A program made the position numbers and the translations under genes. A DNA stretch of 64,000 nt from Prochilodus magdalenae. Taxonomy: Eukaryota > Chordata > Actinopteri > Characiformes > Prochilodontidae. Of this stretch, positions 1-12,700 are shown one piece after another. Each line of letters starts with the position of its first letter. The first letter of the stretch is position 1. The notes beneath the pieces are model-generated. The model searched no databases. It was not told the origin of the DNA and was given only the letters and a program-made list of their open reading frames with translations. Where the stretch lies: assembly GCA_024036415.1 (NCBI GenBank), contig JAMWET010000756.1:324001-388000 (forward strand). The letters run 5' to 3'.

Positions 1-239
1 TTAACAACATAGTATAGAATACAGATATAATATTACATAATATTAATATAATGTATTATATATTAATACAATCTATTAATTTATCGGTATCTGTATCAAC
101 ATAGATAGAAAAATATCACAATCGGTCCACAATTCCCATATCGGTGCATCCCCGCGGTAAATCAGTTCAGTTTAACGGGCCTATTCGAGCCTCCAAACGC
201 CTCATAAAATGTGGATTGACGTAAAAACACCAACTTACT
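1..239. repeat. AT-rich upstream flank with hAT-like repeat end
   Basis: Positions 1-110 are AT-rich with TAATATTA-type repetition and no gene. At 139-153 the sequence TATCGGTGCATCCCC is the reverse complement of the GGGATGCACCGATA end that is common in teleost hAT-like non-autonomous elements, and the TATCGGTATC at about 82-91 fits the same family. So a repeat fragment ends about 100 bp upstream of the CpG-rich glg1 promoter. Family assignment is from memory; a repeat-library search would settle it. Confidence 0.45.
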
Positions 240-422
240 CCACCTGATTGTTATGACCATAACGGGTTGTCTGCTGAAGGCGGCAGCAGCAGCCTCCAGT
301 TGGTGCCCAGTCCAGTGCTGTGCAGTGCAGTCCGCCCCCCAGCGCCCGCGCAGCCGCTTTTGTAGCGGGGGGGAGAACAGGCGCAAGCGGCCGTGCCGAG
401 CCGAGCTTAGCCGTAGCCGAAG
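240..422 (+). promoter_or_regulatory. glg1: glg1 CpG-rich promoter / 5' UTR
   Basis: The base composition changes sharply from AT-rich DNA to a CpG- and C-run-rich stretch (about 330-422) immediately upstream of the start codon. It has GC-box-like CCGCCCCCCAGCGCCCGCGC and no TATA box, as expected for a broadly expressed housekeeping-type gene. The CpG-rich tract continues through exon 1 to about 930. The transcription start cannot be placed from sequence. An upstream ATG at 253 opens a reading frame to 462 that overlaps the main start out of frame; it matters only if transcription begins upstream of 253. Confidence 0.6.
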
Positions 423-430
423 ATGGCGGC
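420..430 (+). promoter_or_regulatory. YY1-like motif overlapping the glg1 start codon
   Basis: AAGATGGCGGC matches the YY1 core (AANATGGCGGC) and contains the initiator ATG at 423-425. The same bases give a strong Kozak context (A at -3, G at +4). YY1 sites over the start codon are known in TATA-less CpG-island promoters. Occupancy is inferred only. Confidence 0.5.
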
Positions 431-731
431 GTGCGGACGTGTTCAGCTCCTGCTGCTGCTGACGGCCCAGTACTCCTGCGTGCTTCTCACACTGGGGCTC
501 CGACCGCAGCCGAACGGCAACCTCCATCTTCCTCAAATCCCCATTAACCGGCAGCCTAAAAACGGAGCTCAGAACGCTGGAGCCGCCTCGTCGGTGTCTC
601 AGCCCCGGAGAGCCAGCGGCTGGAAGCTGGCCGAAGAGGAGGCCTGCCGGGAGGACCTGAGCCGGCACTGCCCCAAACACACCTGGAACAATAACCTAGC
701 CGTGCTGGAGTGCCTGCAGGACACGAAGCTG
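423..731 (+). CDS. glg1: glg1 exon 1: start, signal peptide, linker, first repeat
   Basis: Residues 1-103, phase 0, donor G|GTGAGC. The MAACGRV start is shared with mammalian GLG1 and supports this ATG. A Leu-rich signal core (LLLLL) is followed by a Pro/Gln/Asn/Ser linker, then WKLAEEEACRED and CPKHTWNNNLAVLECLQD, which begin the first cysteine-rich repeat. Confidence 0.95.
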
Positions 732-3700
732 GTGAGCTTGGTGGAAGCACATGGGAGCGGGGCTTGTTGTGAGAGAGCTAGCAGGGCTAGCTCAAGTTAA
801 GAACTTGCTTGTTGTGTTGACTTTGAGCCGAGCGCTGCGTTTACTCCGGTATTGAAATTAGCCTCGCTATAAAGCCTGGAGAGAGCGGTGTTACCGTAGC
901 CTCGGCTGGCTTATCGTTACAGCGTGAGATTAGTTAAACTTGGGAATGTATAGCGGTATGCCTTCTCTCGTTCGCCGGCCAGATTAAATCAGTTTGGTCA
1001 AAAATAATATATGATATGTTCAATTTGTCTCTCCGCACCGCCAGTTCACACACTACCACCAGCACCCAGACTGCTGCTGCTGGCTCCTGGCACCTACAGC
1101 TCCTGCCATGCTTTCTGGCTTTCCCTGCCGTTTCTTTGCCAGTACTGTACATATAGTATGTGTATGTATTTTGCTTTCTGCCTATGAGGTTTTGCCTCTG
1201 ACACAGTGACCTAGATCAAAGGATGCTGGCCAGATAATAGAAGAGTCCAGTCCCCAGAATACCAGTCTGTGATGCTATAAAGCTGACCTACTGTATCAGT
1301 ACATTTGCTGGTGTTGATGATGAGCAGAACTGACTCAGATCAGATCCTGGGCTCAGTATGGTCTGTTTTGTTGGCTGGCCCTTGTGATTAAGCCTTGGTT
1401 AGGTTTAACTGAGGGCCATGAATGTGGCCATGGATTGATATGAGTGGAATGTGTTAGCTTGTGTGTCTCCATTATATTAGTTTCTCTCTCTCACATTTCT
1501 TTTTACCTCTCTGTCATTCACTACACTGCCACACGAGTTCCCATAAGCATAAGGGCAAAGTTCACTTGCTGGAAGACACTAAAACAACACTTTTGCCTTT
1601 CTCTTTTTCCCCGGGAAAAGTGACTGACGAGGTATGCAGCGACAGAGCATTTGCTTTCAGCGCCACACTGTCATTATGGTCACAAGTTCAGCGACCCATG
1701 GGGTTTTCCAACCTGTCTGTCCAGCCAGCGGACCCTTTCTCATCACCCGCTCTCTTAGTAATTCTATGGCCGAGGCTGCTCATTAGAGCTGAATCGAGTG
1801 TCTGTGCTTCGTCTTTGTAACTGACTCCTGCACCTTTTAAATTAAATGCTAGCTGTCTTTCCTGGATGTGGGGGTTATTTCAGAGCCCAGCATCTCAGGG
1901 AGACTTATGTAAGCTTTATAAGAATTCTGTGAGCAAGAATGTTTTTCCAAGGGCCAGAATCTACACTCAAGAATTCCCTCTGAAAATCATTCCTGTCCTG
2001 CAAGTCTGAACATTAGCTGCTGTGGGGAGGAAAAAGCTGACCCTAAAGTTGCAGTGCTGTTACCGTTATACGACTGGTAGATTTAACTAATTCTGACGGC
2101 AAAAGTGTTAATACTGCAATGCTGTTTGAGGAAGTAAGTCTTCCGGCTTTGTGAGGTTTCTAGAACTCTCTCTGCATCCAGCTTTTCTAATGAATGCTGT
2201 ATGACTCTCTACTTTTGTGAAAATCTGATACTAAGGATGCTGGGACGGACAGAGATCGAAGTCCAGGCCTGTTAGTTTATCCATTAAGAGCAGAACATCC
2301 ACTTGGTATGTCCTGCTGGCCTGGCTGCCAGTTAGTCTTGGTTGTGATGTCACAGCATATAGTTGTTCTAAATGGTCAAACAGGCAGTGTACAAGTGCTG
2401 ATACTGGGTTGGGTGAAATTAGGATTCCCGTATACAATCAGTCAATTAATCCTTCAGCTGTACCCCAGTGTATCTAATCTCCCCTTTCAGATCTACAGCT
2501 GACTCCAGCTGTGATAAATTTAGCCCCAAGACCCTGATAAAAAACATTTTAATTATTTTTATATTAAAATTATTTTTTTGTCTATTTGTAGAGACTGTAT
2601 GCTTGTCTGTCCTCAGGTCAACCCTACATAGGCCTGGGGCAATTCTCTTTAAAACAAGGGCATGTAGAATTCAGGAAGAATCTACATGCTATATCCCAGC
2701 ACCAAATCACTGGCATCCAGCATCGAGTTATAAACAGCAAATCTAAACAGTAGCATCAGACTCATCATGACAGATCTTTGGTCTATAGATGTGGTATGAC
2801 TTGGCCTGTAATTTCTCCCTGCTTTTCCTGATGCAGCATGCAAAGTTTCCTTTCCCATCTATTGTTTGCGTCTTTCAGCATGTCACCGAGTAAGGCTTTA
2901 ATTATTGCCATAATTACTTTGCTGGGGCTCAGTAACAGCTGTGGCCTTCTGAAGAGCTAAATGGAGCCTATAAATCTCTCCCTTCCCCTCTCCCACAGGC
3001 TAGACTCTTCAGGGCTTGTCTTTCTGGCAGAGATGCTGCAGGGAGAGGGGGAAAGGTGGTCCAGACACAGCTGCACCTTGTCTCTCACTCACTGCCCTCA
3101 CTCAATTTCATTTGCATTTTGAGCAGGCTGCTCGTTTGGGTGTTGCGGAGGGTTTTGCTGTAAACAAAGGGCCCAAGTGTGACTGATGTGAGGAGATATT
3201 CCTGAGGGGCTCCAGACCTGATGGAGAGCTTGATTGAATCATGGCAGGAGGAGGAGGCTCTGATAAGCTAGCGAAGGAAATGAAATGCCATGACGCTTAA
3301 TCAAGTTATTTTTGTTTGATTTGTTTGGAATGAAGGAGATTCGGTTCAGGAGAAAGAGCCTGGTGTGCATGAATCTGGCGTAGAGGCAGTCTGTTATGTC
3401 CGTGCTGAGTAAATATGCGAGAGACAGATCTAATAGGAGGAAAGAATACAGACCGATACAAGTCAGCGTGAGTTATCACAAGCTTCCTCCATCAGTAATT
3501 AGCTCTTTTCCTGTGTTTGATGTCTGCTCTGCTTTGCAGATACCTGCTATGTCCGGAACTTTCAGTGGCCAGTCGAAGACTGACTCAGAGATGCTGTAAT
3601 GGGCCTGCTTCCTGCAGGGGAAGATGATGTGCCAGCTCTTTGTGCTGGCAGTAGTTATAGTGGTCTTGAGGAGAGCAAGTCTCTCTGGATGTGTAAACGA

Positions 3701-6700
3701 GATGGGGATTGCAGTAGTGTTACACCATTCATCAAATCTAAAATGCTTTTCTCTGTATCACAGTTGTTGTAAACAAATCAGTTCACTAACCAGCCCTGTC
3801 AGCAATTTGGGTTTTAGCTGCAGTTTATTTGTAAATAATTGTAATTTAATAAATTAAGGCTGTAGAGACCAAACCAACAGGTTAGCTATCTTGCTTCTTT
3901 GGGCTGATTAGCTGTCTGGTTAGCTGTCTTGCTGGCTTACTGTAAGAATGAGAATCAATACTTGAGTACCAAGTTGAGGCCAAAATTCTAAAACTTTTTT
4001 TTTTCTTCTTCTTCAATAGAAGTATAATGGACACCAGGGATGCAGTTTGTCCAGAACGGACAGGTGCAGCATATATGCCTACTAGTATAATTGTATGTCG
4101 TTAAATTAAATGATAAGAATGCCTACCAGCACAGGGAGGAAAACAACATAATAAGGAAGGTGCTGACAACCACAGGAACAGCTTCGCCTCGATTTGATAA
4201 TAGAAGTTGTGTATGGAATTGCTTTGCATACTAGGCCGGACCATCACGGATCAATAATAGTTGTAGAGAAACCTGTATGCAAATGCTGCCATCAAACACC
4301 TCAAAGACAGCCATCCATATTTACAGAATTCAGTGTGTGAATTTAATACATAGTACCATTACATTAACAACATATTCCAAGTTTAATCCTTGTTATGCAA
4401 TATTCTTCGGCGTTCTCTCTGCACTTGTAGAGCTACATCTGAAAACTGGAATCTCCTAATTTTCTATTTAAAGTGTCAGCCAGAGCAGCATCTTAGCTTT
4501 ATTGTTTTTGTATTTACCGGTAGTATTGAATTGGGTGTTGAATGGAATTTCAGTGCCACTCATTTCAGCTACTGAATTTCTGGTGATGAGCCTTAATATT
4601 TTGTAGCTCTCAAATAAAGACAGCATTACAATTGAAATACAGCTTAGTGTTAATTGTACATATTGGATAGTACAGTATGTTGGGTGGCAGGTGTGCAATT
4701 AAATATGTGTTCGTAAACAGTAGATGAATGTGTAGAGTGTACAGTGCAGGTACTGAGACTAGCAGCTTATTGTTCAGGTAAACGGCTGAAACTGTCATAC
4801 AGCTTACAGTGGAGAGTCTCTTTCTGTTGTGACCTGAATGCATGACATGCAGAAAGCTACAAACAGAAAATAACTGGGACTTTTAGTTGTTTAAGACTTT
4901 ATTGACCTCTGCCTTACAGCAAATCAAAGTCCATTCTAGCAGCATAACTACATCATGCAGTTTTGTTTTACTGTATAAGAGTTCCTAGAAATAATCAACA
5001 GCTCAGACGTTTTCTGCTTGCTTTGAGTTAATACTCTTAAGACTGTGTTTGTTAAAGTCTAATACTGTGGCTTTGGAGGGGAGGATAGGCGTGAAAGTCA
5101 TACCTGAGGGATTTCTCAGAAAAGGGCTTTTTTATCTGCTAATTAGTTTTGTGACTGTTTTAGCATAGCTAATCAAGTCCTTCGCTTTCAGTTCTACATC
5201 TGACTGAATGTCTTAATCTAGCTGCCCTGTGCGTTTAAAGCCTCAGAGTATTCAAAAACTTATGATATTGGCTGTCCTCATTTAACTGCTTTTCCCTTCA
5301 GAACCCATTGAATGAGGCCATCCTTAAATAATTTAGCTGCTTATTTGATGTAGTTAACATTGGAAGAATTTGTATTGATAAAGAGGTTGAAGTAGAAAGT
5401 CAGTTATGTTAATTAAGCTGTAGCGGTTTAAAAAATTAGTGTTTGGTTCCAATAATAATTGGATGTTTAGACAAGGAGTTTTAGATTTTTTGCTGTAGTA
5501 TTGTTTTGAAATGGTATTGGACCATTGGGCACTGGAATTTGAAATGGAATTAGGGCATTTGGAATTTGAAATGAAATTTAAAATTGGAATTGAAATTTGG
5601 AGTGGAATTAGAGCATTTGGAATTTGAAATGGAATTAGGGCATTTAAAATTGGAATTGAAATTTGGAATGGAATTAGAGCATTTGGAATTTGAAATGGAA
5701 TTAGGGCATTTAAAATTGGAATTTTTAAAAATGGAATTAGGGCATTTGGAATTGAAAGTTGGAATGAAATTGGAGCATTTTGAAGCACTTGCTATCACAG
5801 TCAACATCAAAATGATGGTATTGTGACCACATTTGATCACAGTAGACTTACTGACTCCTTTTTGCTGCAAAATTCATTAAAAGCCAAAGTGGAAAATTAT
5901 TGACCTGACCTTTTGAAGTGGGTTGTCTTATTGCACAAGCACATGGCCAACGTTTGTGAACAACAGACCATCACTCCTGTCTGAGCATTTCCAAATCCAT
6001 AGACATTAATATAACACAACAAGAGCAGAGGCCATTGGAGAGAGCGTTTATGTGGTTAGGCACTAAAGGCCTAACTTACAATCAGCATTCCAATTAATCC
6101 TAGAGGTGTCCACAGGGGTTGAAGTCAGGGCTCGGTCCAGACCATTCAAGCTCCTCCGCACCTAACTTGTCAAGCCATGTCTTGATGGACCTTGCTTGGC
6201 ACACAGGGGCACAGTCATGCTATAACAGGAAGGGGCTTTACTTTAAGGCTACAGAGTTGGAAGTGTCTTCGGGTGCTGGAGCATTAACGTTACCCAGTTC
6301 GTTTACAGCGCACAGTACTTGTGCTGGTGTTGCTTTTAGGGAAACTCTTGAGGTCTGTGATGCAACGGACGCAAATGTTTAAGCAGCGTGTTTTGTGCAT
6401 GGACGTGACTGAGCTGCTTTTGCTGGTAGACTTTTCTGTTTCACAATAATAGCATGTACCTTTGACTGGGGCAGATCTAGGACAGAAGTTTTATATCACT
6501 TGAACTCACTAATATGGAGGCGTGTCTGGGTTTTTTTCCCCTTTTGTGGGCCATATTTTGTACTTAGTAACTGTATGTGCCAGTAATGAATGCAGTTTAT
6601 GGTTCAGTCCATAATGCATCAGGTCAGTAAAGAGACACTTGGTTCTATTTAATGTTACTTGACATCCACCACTGCTAGACAAGAAGCTGCTGTACTGTGT

Positions 6701-9700
6701 TGCGCAGCTGGAGAGGTACTTCAGTTTTTCTGTTCGTCTTTGATTTCCCTCTTTATTGCCTACATGGTCTGATTTAACAGACACTTCCACAGATAGTAAT
6801 TATCAGCCTGCAGTAATACCTTCACCCTGAAAGTGGAAACCATAAAACCACAGAAACCAGGGAGGTCCTGTTTCCCTTTCAGTGAAGTAGTTACATTAAA
6901 GATTAATTCTGCAACACGCTGAAAACGTCTGTGCACTGCTGTTGAGTTCAGGAACAGGTGTAAACCCTTATCTTTGTAAATGATTAATAGCTACTCAGCT
7001 CAGTGTTGTATAAATTTGTCTTTGCCTGGTTAGGCCTGTTGTGTATTTGGTGCCTTCTCTTAAAATGCGAGCTGAGGAGAAGAATGTGCTGCCGTTTCAG
7101 GCCACTAACAAGAAAGCTAAAGATAGAGTGGACTTTGTCTTCCTTCCTTTAGGCTAGTCGAGGAACTGGAAGAGCTTTTTATGCAGTCCTGAAGCAGTGT
7201 AGGGGGTTAATAGCCTCGGCTTGTGTTCTCTGCTTTCATTTACATTTTCCTATTCTCTGGAAGATAGTAATGAAGCTGTGCTAGTATTATTTCCTGCTAA
7301 GTTGTAGATTGTACTGCAGTGCGTGCAGCTCCCACAAGCACAGTCTCAACAGGATAACCTAATTACCCAATGTTAATTTAATGACCACACCATTTACACA
7401 TTCGTAAATACTTCATACATTTTGTAGCAATTATTTATTTTTTTATTTTTTTAAATAGTTTTTTCATAAATAGTTTGTTTTATGTAGATTGTGTGATTTT
7501 CATTGTTTATGTTCGTTTATAATAATTAAAAACATGTAATTTGACCAATTTGCATGTAATACTGTTCAAAATTTAGGTTGAGGTGAATGACATCACCATC
7601 ACAAAAATAACTTTTAATAATCCTGTTGGAAACTATAGCCTTGTTCCAGCTACTATCTCATATCCGATTTTTTTTGGCATATCCAGCACGTATCCAGTTT
7701 GATTTTGATAGTCTGTACATCAAAAATCAGATCCAAAGCACATTTGGAGCTAGCTTGAGATTTTAGTTTTTAGAGCTGAGTCTCAGGCTGGACGCTCTGT
7801 GTGCTCAAAGCGGATTTCAAATTGTGTTTTGTATTGCTCGCAATGCGACAAACAACATTGATGTCAGATGTGATTGTTTGCAGAATGGGATGATGCACCT
7901 TCATCTCTCCTGTGTCTATGTTTGTAATCCACGTCACTAGCATAATTAAGTTAGTTATTGACGTATGCGTTGTTACCACAGTAATCCATACAGAGAGGCT
8001 GACACACAAATTCGATCTGATCATTTGCACATAACAGTGCAGTCATCTCAAAAGATCTGCTTGGGGAAACAAATCCCGGTTTGCCTGCAGGGCTTTTTCA
8101 GATTTAACTCACTGAACGAAATCCAGTTAAACATGACCAGCTTCTCTTTGTAATGAAACCTCTCAGTGGGCCTGTATTTCTTGCCAACGGATGACATCCA
8201 CAGAGTGCTTAGAAAGGCAGGCCATAGAAAGCATGACATAATGTGATGGAAAGTGCCCTGCATCAAGTAAAGTATCACTCCTAGTAATGCTGAACTGCAG
8301 TTTCCTCTTGGACCAGCAAGGTTCCTCTCTTTCCAGTATTTTCAGAAGTATGAAATTCTGCCTGTCAGTAGAGAGCGATATGCAGTGGTAGTTATCAGAA
8401 TGCTTGTTAACATCATCTCTTGCATATGTCCTACAACTTCTGTGTAGTTAAATATATGAGATAAATATACTTTTGCAAGAAACCCGTGTTCATATGGGGA
8501 AAAAAGTGATGATAATTCACACAGACAGTGGGTGTGAAGCGTCCACCAAGATGGCTCGTGGTGTAGCCTATTTATTTATTTATTTATTTTTATCTGCACA
8601 GCAGTCACCTTTGTATTTAAGGATGAATGGTTTTATGGTGTCATGCTGCATTATGCTCCCACTCAGTGCTCAGATCTGCTGGGGATTCAGTGTCAAATGG
8701 TTGGCTTAGTGGGGCGTAGGCTAATATCTAAAAGTCGTGAGGAGAAAGAACAGTAGGCGAAGTTTCTCTGAAGTCGTGTATCACTTTGTGTAGAAGTTCT
8801 GTTGATCTTTTCACTGAATGTGAGTGAGTAAGTAAACTGGCCATGTTTGATTGCTGAGTAATACTGTGAATAGGATGTATCCAATTGCAATAATTCAATT
8901 TCAAATTAGTATTCAAACAATTATTCAATTTGCAATCCCTGCTAGAACGCAGATCCACGCTGACTCCAGGTATCAAGGAGTGTGGAAAAAGTGCTAGATC
9001 ATGCTGAACAAGCCAGGGAGTGGAGGCCAGTGTTGTTTATGCCTGTCCTCCTCTGTTCCTTTGCCACTGTGTGTCAGAAAGAGGAAATGAGAACATCTGG
9101 GAAGAGTGTGTGTGGTAAAAGTTCAAAGTGGCATGAAAAACAGAATCCATCGCTTCTGCAAGGCAGGTTATCCAGCGTAGTGTGTGGTCAGCTTCTGGTA
9201 TGGGCGCATGCTATTGCTGAATAACACAATGTAGTCTAAGTTAGCCACTGATGTAAATCCTGCCAAATGCAAATAAACCGCATCACAATACATGCTGTGA
9301 GCCTCTTTTCCAATCAGTGAAGTTCAGTTCCAGAGGAGGTTAAGATATGCATGCAGCTGGGGGTGGAGCTCATTACCATCATCACAGTATAATTTATTTT
9401 TTGTATTTCATATTTGTTGCTGGTGAAAGTTGATTTACCATCACTAATCACACTTGGCATCGGTTGACTACCTCACTGAAAGTCCTCTGGAAAATAGCTG
9501 GAGAAGGCAAGGCTGTAACGTTAGCTGGCAAAGACTGACTGTGTTTCTGTGTATGTTCTGTGTATGTACTGTATATATGACGCGTGACCATAAGGAAAGC
9601 AGTCCGATTTCAGTGGAAGTGGGAATTCACTGGTGCTGGTGTCACTGCTGAACCATTCGGTTCTACAGAAGAAAATTATTTTGGTTAAAATGATGCAGGC

Positions 9701-12700
9701 AGTCTTCACTATACCACAGTATCAAATCATCAGTGCATGTTGCAGTCACCAGATGCAGCAGTGTAGCACGAAAGCTAGGATTTTGTCCTTTGTGCAGCTT
9801 CAGCGCATCCCAAGCTTGCTGTTCCATGGAGGCTTTTCGTCCTGGCATTGCCAGAAACTCAAACCGGCTGCTTGAGGTGCAGCTGCACACTGGAGCAGAT
9901 GGTTCTGGTTCAGAGAAATTTAGTGAGTGGAGTAATTATTCTTCTCATGGGAAATTACGTCTTGTCTTGTTTCAGAGAGGTGGACGAGTAGTATAGGGTG
10001 CACCCCACTCCCTTTGTGTTTCTGTGTAATAATAAACACTTGTGTCAAGATACATTATTAGTCTAGCAGCAGGTGAGAGGAATGTGTGGTCGCTCCTTAA
10101 TTCCTTTAAGGCCACATCTATAAGTGCCTCAACATCCCTGGAGGAGGTTTACTCTATTAGCGTGTTATGCATAATCAATATATCACTTCCCAAATAAATG
10201 ACCCTAAAATTGTGTGTTTATTTATTGTTATTATTATTATTATTATTATTGTTGTTGTTGTTGTTCTGTTATTTCAGTTGTTACAGCTAACAACGGGTGA
10301 AAATTGGTTTGTGTAAATGATTGTGCTCAGGTGATTACACAACAATTGTTGCAGGCTTAATTCTTACTTTAAACAATTATGTGCCTATTTAAATAACGCA
10401 CTGAACAAAGTGCTACATCAAAAGTAAGAGGCATCAGACAGCTGTTTAGCACAATGACTCATGCCTAATTATACTACAAGCAGCATTTAAATACAGCTTG
10501 AGTGCACCTACCTGACTTTACTGTTTATCTCATAAATCTCCAAAGAACATCAACCAGAATTAAAACAGAAAAACTGTCAGATTATGCAAAAACCTGCTAA
10601 TCCAGCATCACCAGTCATGGCTTTTTGCATTTCTTGAGATGTGAATGGAACAATTTGTCTTTTGAATATCAGATTTTTCTTTGAGTAATGTCGTGGAGCT
10701 TCCTGCTCTCCTGATAAGGTGTAACTTGGCCTTAACGATTGCACACACTCAGCCCTTAGTGCCGTTGATTGGTGCAGATCGGTTACTAGTGTTATTGCAT
10801 TGTCCCAGTTTTGCATTGCGATATCACAAATTTACAGTGCATTGTCACACCCCTAATTACACTCATAGTCTAAATAATAGCTACACCCAGAGGGAAGTGT
10901 GGGATCATAATGCTATTGGGAAGGAAGATAAAGGTTACCAGGAACAAAAAATTATTTATTTAGGCTGATATGGACAACCTGTAATGAGCTACACGTTCTG
11001 CTGACCACGGGGCCTCCTCACAGATTTGTTGGTCTTCTCCACCAAGACAAAAGCGGGACTCCATACTGAAGACGACCCGCTGCCATTGTGAACCACTTGA
11101 TGACAGTCTGGCCCAACACCAGTGCAGTCATTAGTGGCGCTGACGTGGTGGTAAGGGCAGTCCTTGTAACGGTCTGCATGCACATAGTCCTGCATGGTGC
11201 ATCAGTCTGCCAACGGAGCTGCCGGTAACAGGATGACTCATGTAGGGCGACGCTGCTCGCTGAATGTCCACAAACTTGGCTGTTGGGTCATTCAGATTCA
11301 GCGATAAGGCCCACCCCTCTTATGTCACATGCCCGGCCAAATGTGAAATTTAAATAATTTGTGTGTCACATAATGTCAAGCCTGCCCGCTAAGTCAGTGG
11401 AGTTCTTCTAGGTATAGCTATTTGTGTATGTATATGAGTGTATATGCCGTAGCATAGAGGCTTGTAGTGAGTGAGTTTGATCCTAATGACTGTGGATATT
11501 ATGTGATTACTTATTTTTCCTGTCTCTCTTAGGAGCTATTTCAGGCAGTGGCCCTGGCTAAAGATCTGCATTTGTGTTTGCAGCTGTCTGTAGTTGAGCC
11601 TCAGGGAACATCAATATAAAGGATAGGGTGACATCTCTGTAGGGGTTTGTGTGTCTGCTATATTTACTTGCCGGTGTTTGATTTCCATTCAAACTATTGA
11701 TTGCCACATTTCTCACTGAACCTTCTCCATGGTGATAAATCTGCATGCAGTCTGTTTACTTATTGGATGGAAGGGTTTGGGGGAAAATAAATAAATGGGT
11801 GAATATGAAATTGAATGTATGCAAGTAAGCAAAGGAAAAACCTGTACTCTTGGTAGTTTTGATTCTGTATCGTCTGTTTTTGTGCCTTATTTGGACTGTA
11901 TAGAACCAGTTTTATATCATCATGATAATAATGATGGATGTCATCAGGAGGCCATGACTCCAGTAGGTAGAAGGTTTACTGTGTTGACATTAGAACACAC
12001 CAGAACACACCAGCATATAGAGTCCTGTATAAGGAAGCCACAAAGGGACCGCCTTTAACTGTTTGAATGGTAGAAAACAACCACTCCTTGGGATAACAGT
12101 GCTATCATAGTGCTGATTCAACTTAGGGTGACCAGCTCACAGATACAAAACTCTATAACTATAACCAGCGAGGTGCCACAGTCAGCAATCAACAAAAACA
12201 GATCACTCTGTCTGAAAGTCTCCTCTAGTGACTTGTGTCGATGAACTGCATTGGCACCATGTTTGAATCTCAGGTGTGCCATGTGCACATGTATGCATCT
12301 CCCTTTGTAGAAAGGTCAGCAGGTCACAGCTACACATCTGCTTGTTCATGTATCTGTGTTGGCTGCTGAGTGTACCTCAGGGCTCACTGTAGTAGTTTAA
12401 CGTGCTGCATGCTTAGAAGAAGATTCAGGAGAACTGATTGAAATTCCCATTCGTGTTTGTTTGGAGTGGATTTTGGTATGTGAAGCTGGATGGTTGATTT
12501 GGGCGTAGTCAGTAAGATCATATGACATCAGGATACTGGCAGCTCTTCGTACTCTATTTAGGGTCAGGGGTGGTTGTGTTATGTGTCTCTGTTGCTGGCA
12601 TGACCTGCTCTTTTAGTCTACTGAGTGTCTCAGTACTGTCTTTACGCAGTAATGTAAAATACTGCTCCATTATTTGCTTTAGGTATTATGAAAATTCTAT

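Noticed and set aside
162..680. Minus-strand 172-codon frame across glg1 exon 1
   Set aside because: Antisense shadow of a CpG-rich region and exon 1; composition-driven Arg/Ser/Pro-rich product.
1461..1820. 119-codon frame in intron 1
   Set aside because: Ser/His/Leu-rich, low-complexity start, no homology I recognise and no transcript logic.
5354..5870. Minus-strand frames of 144 and 106 codons with NALIPF and CPNSI repeats
   Set aside because: Direct translation of the 66-bp minisatellite; open on both strands because of the unit sequence.
9663..9996. Overlapping 75-87 codon frames in intron 1
   Set aside because: Short, overlapping on both strands, no domain; expected by chance.
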